Shown here in pieces: positions 6,652 through 13,039 of a stretch of DNA of 15,665 bases. A program made the position numbers and the translations under genes. Origin of the DNA: RGIG9060 sp036307825. Its GTDB lineage: Bacteria > Spirochaetota > Spirochaetia > Treponematales > Treponemataceae. The first letter of the stretch is position 1. Each line of letters begins with the position of its first letter. The stretch lies in NCBI GenBank assembly GCA_036307825.1, contig JAXJWW010000007.1, forward strand, positions 1 to 15,665, in the 5' to 3' direction. The notes beneath the pieces were generated by a model. The model was not told where the DNA came from and searched no databases. It saw only the letters and a list, made by a program, of their open reading frames with translations.

Positions 6652-7674
6652 TTAGAATTTTACTCTTAAACTTAATCCACCTGCCCAAATTTGATTTACT
6701 AAATCAAAAGAAACATTGATAGTTCCTTGACCTATGAATAAAAAGTCAATTCCAACACCTGCAAAAATTTGTGCTGTGTAATTTGGATCTTCTTTGTTAA
6801 TATCAAATCCTGACCAATCACCTGAATCATATCCTCTTTCTTCTTTGAGTGCATCTAAAGCTCCTGGAATAGGTTTTAATGCTTCATATTGTGTTTCGTT
6901 AAGAGCTTTTGTTCCGTCGTAATTCCAAGACCAATTTCGTTTGTTGCTAGAAATTGTTCCTCGTAAACCAACAAAAGGCTCTACAATAAGAATTTTTTTA
7001 GACACTTGTACAGTTGCTTGTAAAATTTGAGATTCGTATCCAGCGCTAACTTTAGCAGTTTCTTCTTGAACACTGATACCAGCATTTCCTTTGCTATATG
7101 CATATCCAAAACCTAAAGAAAGATTTGGTAATACAGTATTTTGTTTAACTAAAGGAAAACGAATATCGGCTCCTACTGTTCCGTAATCGATAGAAAAGAA
7201 AGTTTCTTGAATATTAAATTCAAGGGGATTTTTAATCATCATTCCGTGAATGCCTAAATCAAAAGGAATTAACAAACCTCCGATACGAGCATCAAAAGTT
7301 AGAGTAGGTAAGAAAAGATTTTTTACATCGTAATTTAATCCCATTTCTTTAAGAACTGTAGCAATACCATCTGTTTTTAATTGTGCCATTCCCATAGAAA
7401 TACCACCACCAAGATGAGGAGGAAGATCTAAAAGTTGCCCAATGTAAGCAGATGCCCACATGTTTTGATGTGATACAGTACTTGGAGCTGTTTTTATTAA
7501 CGAGAATGTAAAATCATCAAGACCTGCACTAATATTTTCTGTGTTAAACGTAGCTGGATTTTTTGCATTTGTATCAGAAAGTAAATCTGTGATATCTCCT
7601 AAATCTAATGCAAATGTAGAAAAACTAAATACGCTAACTAAAAGCATAAATGCTAAAATTTTCTTTGAGTTCAT
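6652..7674 (-). CDS. Predicted outer-membrane beta-barrel protein
   Basis: The 340-residue protein begins MNSKKILAFMLLVSVFSFSTFA, a standard Sec signal peptide probably cleaved after FSTFA. There is no lipobox. The mature part is rich in alternating Gly/aromatic beta strands ('LGGGISMGMAQL', 'SLGFGYAYSKGNAG', 'IFAGVGIDFLFIGQGTINVSFDLV') and ends in GGLSLRVKF with a terminal Phe, the usual signal for BAM-dependent insertion. I take the ATG at 7674, not the one at 7686, because the GGAGG (7680-7684) overlaps the upstream ATG and is five bases from the chosen one. I do not recognise the family; it looks treponemal. It could be a porin or a structural outer-membrane protein. It has its own promoter (7696-7724) and shares a terminator with the opposing gene. 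Confidence 0.82.
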   Translation of the reverse strand: MNSKKILAFMLLVSVFSFSTFALDLGDITDLLSDTNAKNPATFNTENISAGLDDFTFSLIKTAPSTVSHQNMWASAYIGQLLDLPPHLGGGISMGMAQLKTDGIATVLKEMGLNYDVKNLFLPTLTFDARIGGLLIPFDLGIHGMMIKNPLEFNIQETFFSIDYGTVGADIRFPLVKQNTVLPNLSLGFGYAYSKGNAGISVQEETAKVSAGYESQILQATVQVSKKILIVEPFVGLRGTISSNKRNWSWNYDGTKALNETQYEALKPIPGALDALKEERGYDSGDWSGFDINKEDPNYTAQIFAGVGIDFLFIGQGTINVSFDLVNQIWAGGLSLRVKF

Positions 7675-7695
7675 ATAAACCTCCATGATATATTA

Positions 7696-7724
7696 ACTAT
7701 ATACTTATTATTTAACACTTTCAA
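7696..7724 (-). promoter_or_regulatory. Promoter of the outer-membrane protein gene
   Basis: On the minus strand TTGAAA (7724-7719) and TATAGT (7701-7696) are 17 bases apart. The predicted start is near 7690, giving a leader of about 16 bases with the RBS inside it. Confidence 0.72.
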
Positions 7725-7773
7725 GTTTAAATTGTGTTACTTTGATTTTTAATAAAAAGTTTTTACAAATGTA

Positions 7774-7802
7774 TTGACATTTTTTTTGATAAAAGATATA
7801 TT
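7774..7802 (+). promoter_or_regulatory. Sigma-70-type promoter of tRNA-Phe
   Basis: TTGACA (7774-7779) and TATATT (7797-7802) are exactly 17 bases apart with a T-rich spacer like that of the tRNA(CAT) promoter. The tRNA begins 14 bases after the -10 box. Confidence 0.88.
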
Positions 7803-7815
7803 CAATACATAAGTT

Positions 7816-7888
7816 GCTGCTGTAGCTCAGTCGGTAGAGCAATGGACTGAAAATCCATGTGTCGACAGTTCGATTCTGTCCGGCGGCA
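7816..7888 (+). tRNA. tRNA-Phe (GAA)
   Basis: This 73-base cloverleaf has acceptor GCTGCTG/CGGCGGC with two G-U pairs and discriminator A7888, D arm GCTC...GAGC, anticodon stem ATGGA/TCCAT, loop CTGAAAA (anticodon GAA at 7849-7851) and T arm GACAG-TTCGATT-CTGTC. CCA is not encoded. Confidence 0.96.
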
Positions 7889-7891
7889 GTT

Positions 7892-7925
7892 AAGACCTAG
7901 TCGTTTACGATTAGGTCTTTTTTTT
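7892..7925 (+). terminator. Rho-independent terminator of tRNA-Phe
   Basis: AAGACCTAGTCG (7892-7903) pairs with 7908-7919 with one G-U pair over loop TTTA, followed by T to 7925. It separates the tRNA from the ankyrin-murG cluster. Confidence 0.93.
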
Positions 7926-7968
7926 ATCAAAAACCGTGATTCTTTATAAAGAAACTTCAAATTTTTAC

Positions 7969-7997
7969 TTGTCTAGTCGAAAAAGATGTTGTAAAAT
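7969..7997 (+). promoter_or_regulatory. Candidate promoter of the ankyrin-murG cluster
   Basis: TTGTCT (7969-7974) and TAAAAT (7992-7997) are 17 bases apart. A start 6-8 bases further falls at about 8004, directly at the ATG I chose at 8005, which would give an almost leaderless mRNA. Both boxes are imperfect, so this is moderate evidence. Confidence 0.5.
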
Positions 7998-8004
7998 CGT
8001 TACT

Positions 8005-8910
8005 ATGAATTGGTTACTTATTACATCACAGAAATTTGAAAAATTTGACAAAATCGAGAAATTGTTGAGCGATAATAACGTAAAGTGTACGATTATCAAT
8101 CTTGAAGATGTGGCTAGTGATACTGTTGATACATCTTTGTTTTCAATTTTAAGTAGTTCTAGTTACGCAATTTTTAATTTACCTAATGAATTTGTAGAAC
8201 ATAAAAGTATTTTGTTTGTTTTAGGTTATGTGATTGGTAAAGGTATTCCCGTTTTCCTTTCAAAATCAATTTTAAAATCTGAATTTATTGTGGATTTAAA
8301 CAATATAGAAAATGTAATCGATTTTACAGATTTGGAAAATTTGGAAAATCTACTTAATCAAAATCTTCCTACTTATGTTGCTCATGAAGAAAAAAATAAA
8401 GCTATGAAAGTGCTTTTTGAAAAAGGTATTCCTTTTACTCCAGATTGTTTTTCATTTCAAATTGCCAAAAATGATTTTGAAATTTGTGAATTATTTTTTA
8501 AAGCTGGAATGGATATTAATGAACGGGATTCAGCAGGAACTCCTTTTTTATGTGCTGCTGCTAGGAATGGAAAAAAGGATATGGTTCAATGGCTTTTAGA
8601 GAAAGGTGCTGATATAGATGCTATATCTCGTGATAGAGGGTATTCTGCTGTAATGGACGCTGTTTGGAAATCAAATAAAGAAATTGTAGAATTACTTGTA
8701 AATAAAGGAGCTAATTTAAACTTTGTTTCTCGAGATGGTCAAACAGCATTGATTCTTGCTACAGGTAGTGGTAATTTTGATATTTGTAGAATTTTGGCAG
8801 AAAACGGTGCTGATCCAACTATAAAAGATAGAATGGGAATGTCCAGTATCGATTATGCAACCCTTTTCAAAAAAGAAGACATTTTAAATTTGTATAGAGA
8901 AAGAGTGTAA
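8005..8910 (+). CDS. Ankyrin-repeat protein upstream of murG
   Basis: The 301-residue cytoplasmic protein starts MNWLLITSQKFEKFDKIEKLL. The frame is open back to GTG 7936, but that extension starts just behind the tRNA-Phe terminator, has no Shine-Dalgarno site and looks uncharacteristic, so I take ATG 8005. The N-terminal 120 residues resemble an alpha/beta Rossmann-like or TIR/deoxyribosyltransferase-like fold ('SSSYAIFNLPNEFVEHKSILFVLGYVIGKGIPVFLS'), with low certainty. From about residue 145 onward come four ankyrin repeats, e.g. 'GTPFLCAAARNGKKDMVQWLL', 'GADIDAISRDRGYSAVMDAV', 'GANLNFVSRDGQTALILATGSG' and 'GADPTIKDRMGMSSIDYA'. Ankyrin repeats bind protein partners; the partner is unknown. 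The murG start lies two bases behind its stop, so the two are translationally coupled. No RBS is visible before 8005. Confidence 0.8.
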   Translation: MNWLLITSQKFEKFDKIEKLLSDNNVKCTIINLEDVASDTVDTSLFSILSSSSYAIFNLPNEFVEHKSILFVLGYVIGKGIPVFLSKSILKSEFIVDLNNIENVIDFTDLENLENLLNQNLPTYVAHEEKNKAMKVLFEKGIPFTPDCFSFQIAKNDFEICELFFKAGMDINERDSAGTPFLCAAARNGKKDMVQWLLEKGADIDAISRDRGYSAVMDAVWKSNKEIVELLVNKGANLNFVSRDGQTALILATGSGNFDICRILAENGADPTIKDRMGMSSIDYATLFKKEDILNLYRERV

Positions 8911-8912
8911 TT

Positions 8913-10058
8913 ATGAAAACTGTAGTTTTTACAGGCGGGGGAACTGGAGGTCATATTTATCCAGGACTTGCTGTTGTAGATGAACTAAAAGAAAAAATAA
9001 ATTCAACAAAGATAGATGGAACTTCACTTGATGTAAAAATTGTGTGGATTGGAAGTTCTAAAGGAATGGATAAAAATCTAGTTGAAAAAAGTGGAAGTGT
9101 ATATAAATTTATCGGTATTCCCTGTGGAAAATTACGACGATATTTTTCTTTTCAAAATTTTATAGATTTATTTAAAATTGCAGCAGGATTTATTAGCGCC
9201 TTTTTTCACCTTGCAAAATTAAAACCTTTAGTTGTATTTTCAAAAGGTGGATTTGTAAGTGTGCCTTCTTGTTATGCTGCAAAATTGTTAAAAATTCCAG
9301 TTTTTACTCATGAGTGCGATTTTTCAACTGGACTTGCAACAAGATTAAACTTAAAAGTTGCAGAAAAACTTTTGGTATCTTATGAAGAAACAAAAAATAA
9401 ATTACCTTCATCTGTGCAGGAAAAAACAATTGTTACAGGAAATCCTGTAAGACCAATTTTTTACAATGCTGATAAAAATAAAGGAATTGAATTTGTTTTG
9501 TCTTCAAAAAATGAATCTTCAAAACAAATTACTAAGCCGATTTTGTTGGTAGTAGGTGGAAGTTTAGGTGCAAAACAAATTAATCTTTTAGTTTGGAAAA
9601 ATCTTGAAGAACTTTGTAAAAATTATATCGTTATTCATCAAACTGGCAAAAAACAAGATTATTTTGTAGAAGTATCACATTCTGATTATTATCCCTTTGA
9701 ATTTATTTATTCTCAAATGGCTGATGTTATGGCTTGTGCTGATGTAATTCTTTCTCGGTCTGGAGCAAATTCACTTTGGGAAAGTGTTGTTCAATATAAA
9801 CCTATGGTTTTGATTCCACTTTCTGTGGCAGGATCCCGAGGAGATCAAGTTGAAAATGCAAAATATTTTGAACAAAAAGGTTGTGCTATCAATTTGGATT
9901 CAGAAAATTTAACTGACGAAGTTTTTTTACAAACTATGACAGATGTTTTATCTGAACAAAAACGCCAAAATATGATAGAATCATGTAAATCAGTTTGTGG
10001 AAATTTGAAACCTTCTGAAAAAATTGCTTCTATAGTTTTTGAAAAAATTATCAAATAG
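8913..10058 (+). CDS. murG: MurG, UDP-GlcNAc:undecaprenyl-pyrophosphoryl-MurNAc-pentapeptide GlcNAc transferase
   Basis: MurG makes lipid II from lipid I and UDP-GlcNAc at the inner face of the cytoplasmic membrane. This 381-residue protein has the family signatures: N-terminal GGGTGGHIYPGLAV (residues 8-21), 'FSKGGFVSVPSCYAAKLLKIPVFTHECD' in the acceptor domain, 'VVGGSLGAKQIN' near 213 and 'HQTGKK'. The UDP-GlcNAc site 'SRSGANSLWESVVQYKPMVLIPL' is near 283-305, followed by 'GDQVENAKYF'. In place of the common '...HQ..NA' motif it has SRGDQVENA. Length is slightly above the usual 350-370. The start ATG is two bases behind the ankyrin stop, with a purine-rich GAGAAAGAG before it. The stop TAG overlaps the RBS of cvpA. 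Confidence 0.97.
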   Translation: MKTVVFTGGGTGGHIYPGLAVVDELKEKINSTKIDGTSLDVKIVWIGSSKGMDKNLVEKSGSVYKFIGIPCGKLRRYFSFQNFIDLFKIAAGFISAFFHLAKLKPLVVFSKGGFVSVPSCYAAKLLKIPVFTHECDFSTGLATRLNLKVAEKLLVSYEETKNKLPSSVQEKTIVTGNPVRPIFYNADKNKGIEFVLSSKNESSKQITKPILLVVGGSLGAKQINLLVWKNLEELCKNYIVIHQTGKKQDYFVEVSHSDYYPFEFIYSQMADVMACADVILSRSGANSLWESVVQYKPMVLIPLSVAGSRGDQVENAKYFEQKGCAINLDSENLTDEVFLQTMTDVLSEQKRQNMIESCKSVCGNLKPSEKIASIVFEKIIK

Positions 10059-10069
10059 GAGAAAATATT

Positions 10070-10591
10070 ATGAATATCGCTTTTATTGATATGGTTTTTA
10101 TTATTATCATTATTGCTTGTGTTTTATTAGCTGTTTTAAAAGGATTTGTTGCTAGTTTTTTTGGAAAAGCAACTTTTATTGTTGCTGTTTTGCTTGGCAT
10201 TTTCTTTGCTCCAAAATTTGATGTTTTTGTTGCAAAATATATCAATGTTCCATACTTAACTACAATAATTTCATTTTTTATAATTTTTATTGTTTCTTTC
10301 TTGTTGTTAAAGGTTATTCAACTTTTAATAAAAACAATCTTTTCTGGTGAAGTTATGGGAAGCCTTGATAAAGCTTTAGGATTTTTCTGGGGATTAGCCG
10401 AAGGTTTGTTAATTGTTGGAGTTATTTGTGTAATTTTGATTGTACAACCGTTTTTTGATTTATCTGAATTGTTGTCAAATAGCTTTTTTGCAAGTAAAAT
10501 TTTACCACTTTTTGTAAATACTGAATCTATAAAAGGTTCTTTGAATATCACTTATAATTTTTTAAGCAATTTAGGGAAGTTTAATGTTTGA
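10070..10591 (+). CDS. cvpA: CvpA-family inner-membrane protein
   Basis: The 173-residue protein has four hydrophobic segments (about 8-26, 30-48, 64-86 and 105-125) and CvpA features: 'FIDMVFIIIIIACVLLAVLKGFVASFFGKA' at the start and 'GSLDKALGFFWGLAEGLLIVGVICV' before the last segment. CvpA-type proteins are linked to colicin V production and envelope stress tolerance in Gram-negative bacteria; the exact activity is unknown. AGGAGA (10057-10062) overlaps the murG stop, seven bases before the ATG. The TGA stop lies within an 8-base overlap (ATGTTTGA) with the start of holB, so the two are coupled. This shows that TGA serves as a normal stop here. Confidence 0.88.
   Translation: MNIAFIDMVFIIIIIACVLLAVLKGFVASFFGKATFIVAVLLGIFFAPKFDVFVAKYINVPYLTTIISFFIIFIVSFLLLKVIQLLIKTIFSGEVMGSLDKALGFFWGLAEGLLIVGVICVILIVQPFFDLSELLSNSFFASKILPLFVNTESIKGSLNITYNFLSNLGKFNV
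10194..10210 (+). promoter_or_regulatory. Possible sigma-54 (-24/-12) site inside cvpA
   Basis: TTGGCATTTTCTTTGCT keeps the invariant GG (10196-10197) and GC (10208-10209) ten bases apart, with TGGCA and TTGCT around them, close to the sigma-54 consensus. It points toward holB and the two-component genes. It lies in coding sequence, and single matches arise by chance, so it is only a candidate. Confidence 0.22.
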
Positions 10592-11801
10592 GAATTTACT
10601 CTATCAAAACACTTCTAAACTTTTAATTGAAGATATAAACAAAAATATGCTTCCAAATTCCCTTTTGTTTTCTGGTCCTGTAGGAACAGGAAAATTAACT
10701 GCGGCTTTGGAATTGGCTCGTATTCTTTCTTGTAAATCAGAAGGAAGAAAAAAAGGCGAGTGGACTTGTACTTGTAGTTCTTGATTAAAACACAAAGCTC
10801 TTACAAGTACAGATGTTTTAATCACTGGTCCTAGAGATTGTACTTTAGAAATTAGTGCAGCAAAAGATGCATATCTTCGTGCCATAGAATCAAATTCTCA
10901 ATATCGAGTTTCTACAAATTATTTGTTTGTTCGAAGCGTAAGAAAATTAACTTCAAGATTTAATCCTGTTTTTTATGAAGGTGATGATAAAGTTTCTAAG
11001 ATTTCACCGTATATTCAAACTATTGATGAACTTTTAGAAGAATTTGACCCACTTCGACCAATTGAAAAATTAGGCGATATTGAAAAAATCAAAAAAAATG
11101 CAGAAAATCTTTTAACTCAATGTGAAAAACTAGAAAGTTCTTTTATGTACGATTCTGTGCCTGTTTCTCACATTCGTAATGCTTCAAGTTGGGCAAGATT
11201 TACAACTTCTAGTGGAAAAAAAGTTTTAATTATCGAAAACGCAGATAGAATGTTAGAAACAGTTAGAAATGCTTTGTTAAAAATTTTGGAAGAACCACCA
11301 GAAGATACTTTGTTCATTCTAACAACTTCAAAACGAGGGGCAGTAATGCCAACAATTTTATCTCGAGTTAGAACTTATCCTTTTATTGAACGAAGTGAAG
11401 AACAAAACAACGATGTGATTTCTCGAGTTTTTCATGATGAAGGAAGAAACATTAACGATTACTTGTGTGGATTTTTGCCTGTTTCAAAAGAAAAAATAAA
11501 AGAACTTTCAGTTAATTTTTTAACTTCGATTAACCAAGGTGTTTTTCCAAAAATTGATGCTATTTCAAAAGAAGCAAATCAATTTGAACCACGAGTAATT
11601 TTATCAATTTTTTTGAATAATTTTTTTGCTGTGGGACAAGAAAAAATCCGTAAAGAAAATTTTACAAAAAATGATATTTTATTTGCAGAAAAGCAACAAA
11701 CTTTATTAAAATCAGTTAAGAAGTGTTATGAAAATGTAACAATTTTTAACCAAAATCCTGTGGCTGCTTTAGAAAATCTTGCAGGTGAATTGATTGGATA
11801 A
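10584..11801 (+). CDS. holB: DNA polymerase III delta' subunit with in-frame TGA at codon 67 (candidate selenocysteine; else pseudogene)
   Basis: Delta' is part of the clamp loader that places the sliding clamp on DNA. The 405 sense codons plus one internal TGA stay in one frame. Before the TGA: Walker A GPVGTGKLT (31-39) and zinc ligands C50, C62, C64. TGA (10782-10784) is codon 67, two residues after C64, exactly where the fourth ligand of a C...CxCxxC module should be. After it the frame continues without damage: 'LKHKALTSTDVLITGPRDC', 'GKKVLIIENADRM' (Walker B-like), 'NALLKILEEPPEDTLFILTT' and 'TILSRVRTYPF' (sensor 1). Translation of either half alone would split the ATPase fold. The only later start is a TTG at 10923, with no ATG until about 11144. 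RBS AGGGAAG is at 10573-10579, and the ATG overlaps the cvpA stop. A stem-loop begins at the TGA. Readings, in my order: selenocysteine insertion or other recoding; a recent nonsense mutation; a sequencing error. Confidence 0.87.
10767..10811 (+). promoter_or_regulatory. Competing 10-bp helix enclosing the holB TGA
   Basis: TGTACTTGTA (10767-10776) and TACAAGTACA (10802-10811) are perfect complements, with G-U extension at 10777/10801. The TGA lies in the 25-base loop. The helix interleaves with the stem starting at the TGA. Only two bases link the two right arms, so a full pseudoknot looks strained and the helices are better read as alternatives. Confidence 0.45.
10782..10824 (+). promoter_or_regulatory. 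SECIS-like stem-loop starting at the holB TGA codon
   Basis: TGATTAAAACA (10782-10792) and TGTTTTAATCA (10814-10824) are perfect inverted copies over 21 bases, and the first three bases are the TGA itself. Inside, 10799-10801 can pair with 10811-10813 and 10802-10803 with 10808-10809, leaving C10810 bulged and CAAG (10804-10807) as loop. Nineteen bases separate the TGA from that loop, within the roughly 16-37 range I recall for bacterial SECIS elements. A G is in the loop, but not at the position most models require. There is no T tract, so it is not a terminator. Confidence 0.55.
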
Positions 11802-11814
11802 TTTTTTTTAGAAA

Positions 11815-13014
11815 ATGAAGGCATTAGTAAAAAGACTTAGTAATAAAATTTCAAAACTTTCTCCTGACCAAGTGCAAAATGTTTTTACTCAACTTGTGGA
11901 AGAAAACGATTCTTTGCTTTCAGTTATCGAAAGTTTGAGTACGGGCTTAGTTATTTGTGATAAAAACTGGAAACTTTTGCAATCAAATAAGGCAGGTGAA
12001 AGATTTTTGCCTTTAACTTCTCGATATTATGAAATAAAACAGCAAGATTCAAGTTTTGATGATGAAGTTTGGAATTTTGTAGACGATGAAGAAATTGCAA
12101 ATTTTTTACAACAAGCTAGTAAAGAAAAAAAAATCAATATAAGTGAAGAATTTGTTACAAAAACTCCTGCAGGTTTGGCAAGATTTTTGAATATCAGTTT
12201 GATGCCACTTGTTCAGAATAAAAAACTTTCTGGTTCGATTATCAAAATTGATGATATTACCGAAAAGCGAAATCAGGAAACTTTGCTTCATCGAATGGAA
12301 AATCTTGCAAGTTTAACAAATTTAGCCGCAAGTGTTGCTCATGAAATTAAAAATCCACTTGGAAGTATCAGTATTTATATTCAACTTTTGCAAAAAGCTG
12401 TAAATAAATCTCGTAATTCAGATGAAAAACTTCCGGAAAAGAAATTTTTAGAAAATTACATCGAAATTATCAATCAAGAAATTGATAGATTGAATAATAT
12501 TATTGTAGATTTTTTGTTTGCAGTTCGTCCAATTTCTGCGGAATTGATTCCAGAAAATCCTGTAAAGTTGTTGAATTTATATGTTGAATTTTTTAAGCCA
12601 GAATTAGAAGATAAAAACATAAATTTGAAAACCGCTTTTTTAGAAAATTCACCTAAAATTTTACTTGATGAAAAACTTTTCAAACAAGTATTGATAAATT
12701 TGGTTCAAAATGCAATTGTTGCAATGCCAGATGGTGGTGAATTATTTTTATCTACACGAATTACTGGGGATAAATATTTAATTTCAGTTGCAGATACTGG
12801 AATTGGAATGAATAGTGAAACTGTTTCTCGAATTTTTGAGCCATATTTTACCACAAAGGCAACAGGAACAGGTCTTGGTTTGACAATGGTTTACAAAGTG
12901 ATTAAAGAATTTGGTGGCGATATCGAAGTTGAATCTTACGAAGGTAAAGGAACGATTTTTACAATATCTTTGCCTATTCCGCAAAAAGAAAAACATCTTT
13001 TAACTGAAATTTAA
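11815..13014 (+). CDS. Cytoplasmic PAS-domain sensor histidine kinase (AtoS/NtrB-like)
   Basis: The 399-residue kinase has no membrane segment. Residues about 33-150 form a PAS domain ('SVIESLSTGLVICDKNWKLLQSNKAGERFL' ... 'LSGSIIKIDDITEKRNQE'). The HisKA site is H176 in 'ASVAHEIKNPLGSISIYIQLLQ'. The ATPase domain follows: N box 'NLVQNAIVAMPDGG' (about 295), 'VADTGIGM' (about 326), 'FEPYFTTKATGTGLGLTMVYKVI'. It should phosphorylate the sigma-54 response regulator 25 bases downstream; the pair corresponds to the gene products called AtoS/AtoC in T. pallidum, although no acetoacetate genes are seen here. The signal would be sensed inside the cell by PAS. No good Shine-Dalgarno site precedes the ATG (only TTTAGAAA), and an in-frame TAG at 11809-11811 excludes an earlier start. 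Expression may depend on coupling from holB, which ends 13 bases earlier. Confidence 0.93.
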   Translation: MKALVKRLSNKISKLSPDQVQNVFTQLVEENDSLLSVIESLSTGLVICDKNWKLLQSNKAGERFLPLTSRYYEIKQQDSSFDDEVWNFVDDEEIANFLQQASKEKKINISEEFVTKTPAGLARFLNISLMPLVQNKKLSGSIIKIDDITEKRNQETLLHRMENLASLTNLAASVAHEIKNPLGSISIYIQLLQKAVNKSRNSDEKLPEKKFLENYIEIINQEIDRLNNIIVDFLFAVRPISAELIPENPVKLLNLYVEFFKPELEDKNINLKTAFLENSPKILLDEKLFKQVLINLVQNAIVAMPDGGELFLSTRITGDKYLISVADTGIGMNSETVSRIFEPYFTTKATGTGLGLTMVYKVIKEFGGDIEVESYEGKGTIFTISLPIPQKEKHLLTEI

Positions 13015-13039
13015 TCTTTGAAGATTTAATGAGGTTTTT

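Noticed and set aside
10782..10784. Genome-wide reassignment of TGA to a sense codon
   Set aside because: None of the other long genes here contains an in-frame TGA, Trp is encoded by TGG, and cvpA ends with TGA. A local event fits better.
10782..10824. holB stem-loop as an intragenic rho-independent terminator
   Set aside because: The right arm is followed by CTGGTC, not a T tract, and the stem is A+T-rich.
10923..11801. Second half of holB as an independent gene starting at TTG 10923
   Set aside because: It is in the same frame as the first half, the codons between the TGA and 10923 continue the protein sensibly, and no RBS precedes the TTG.
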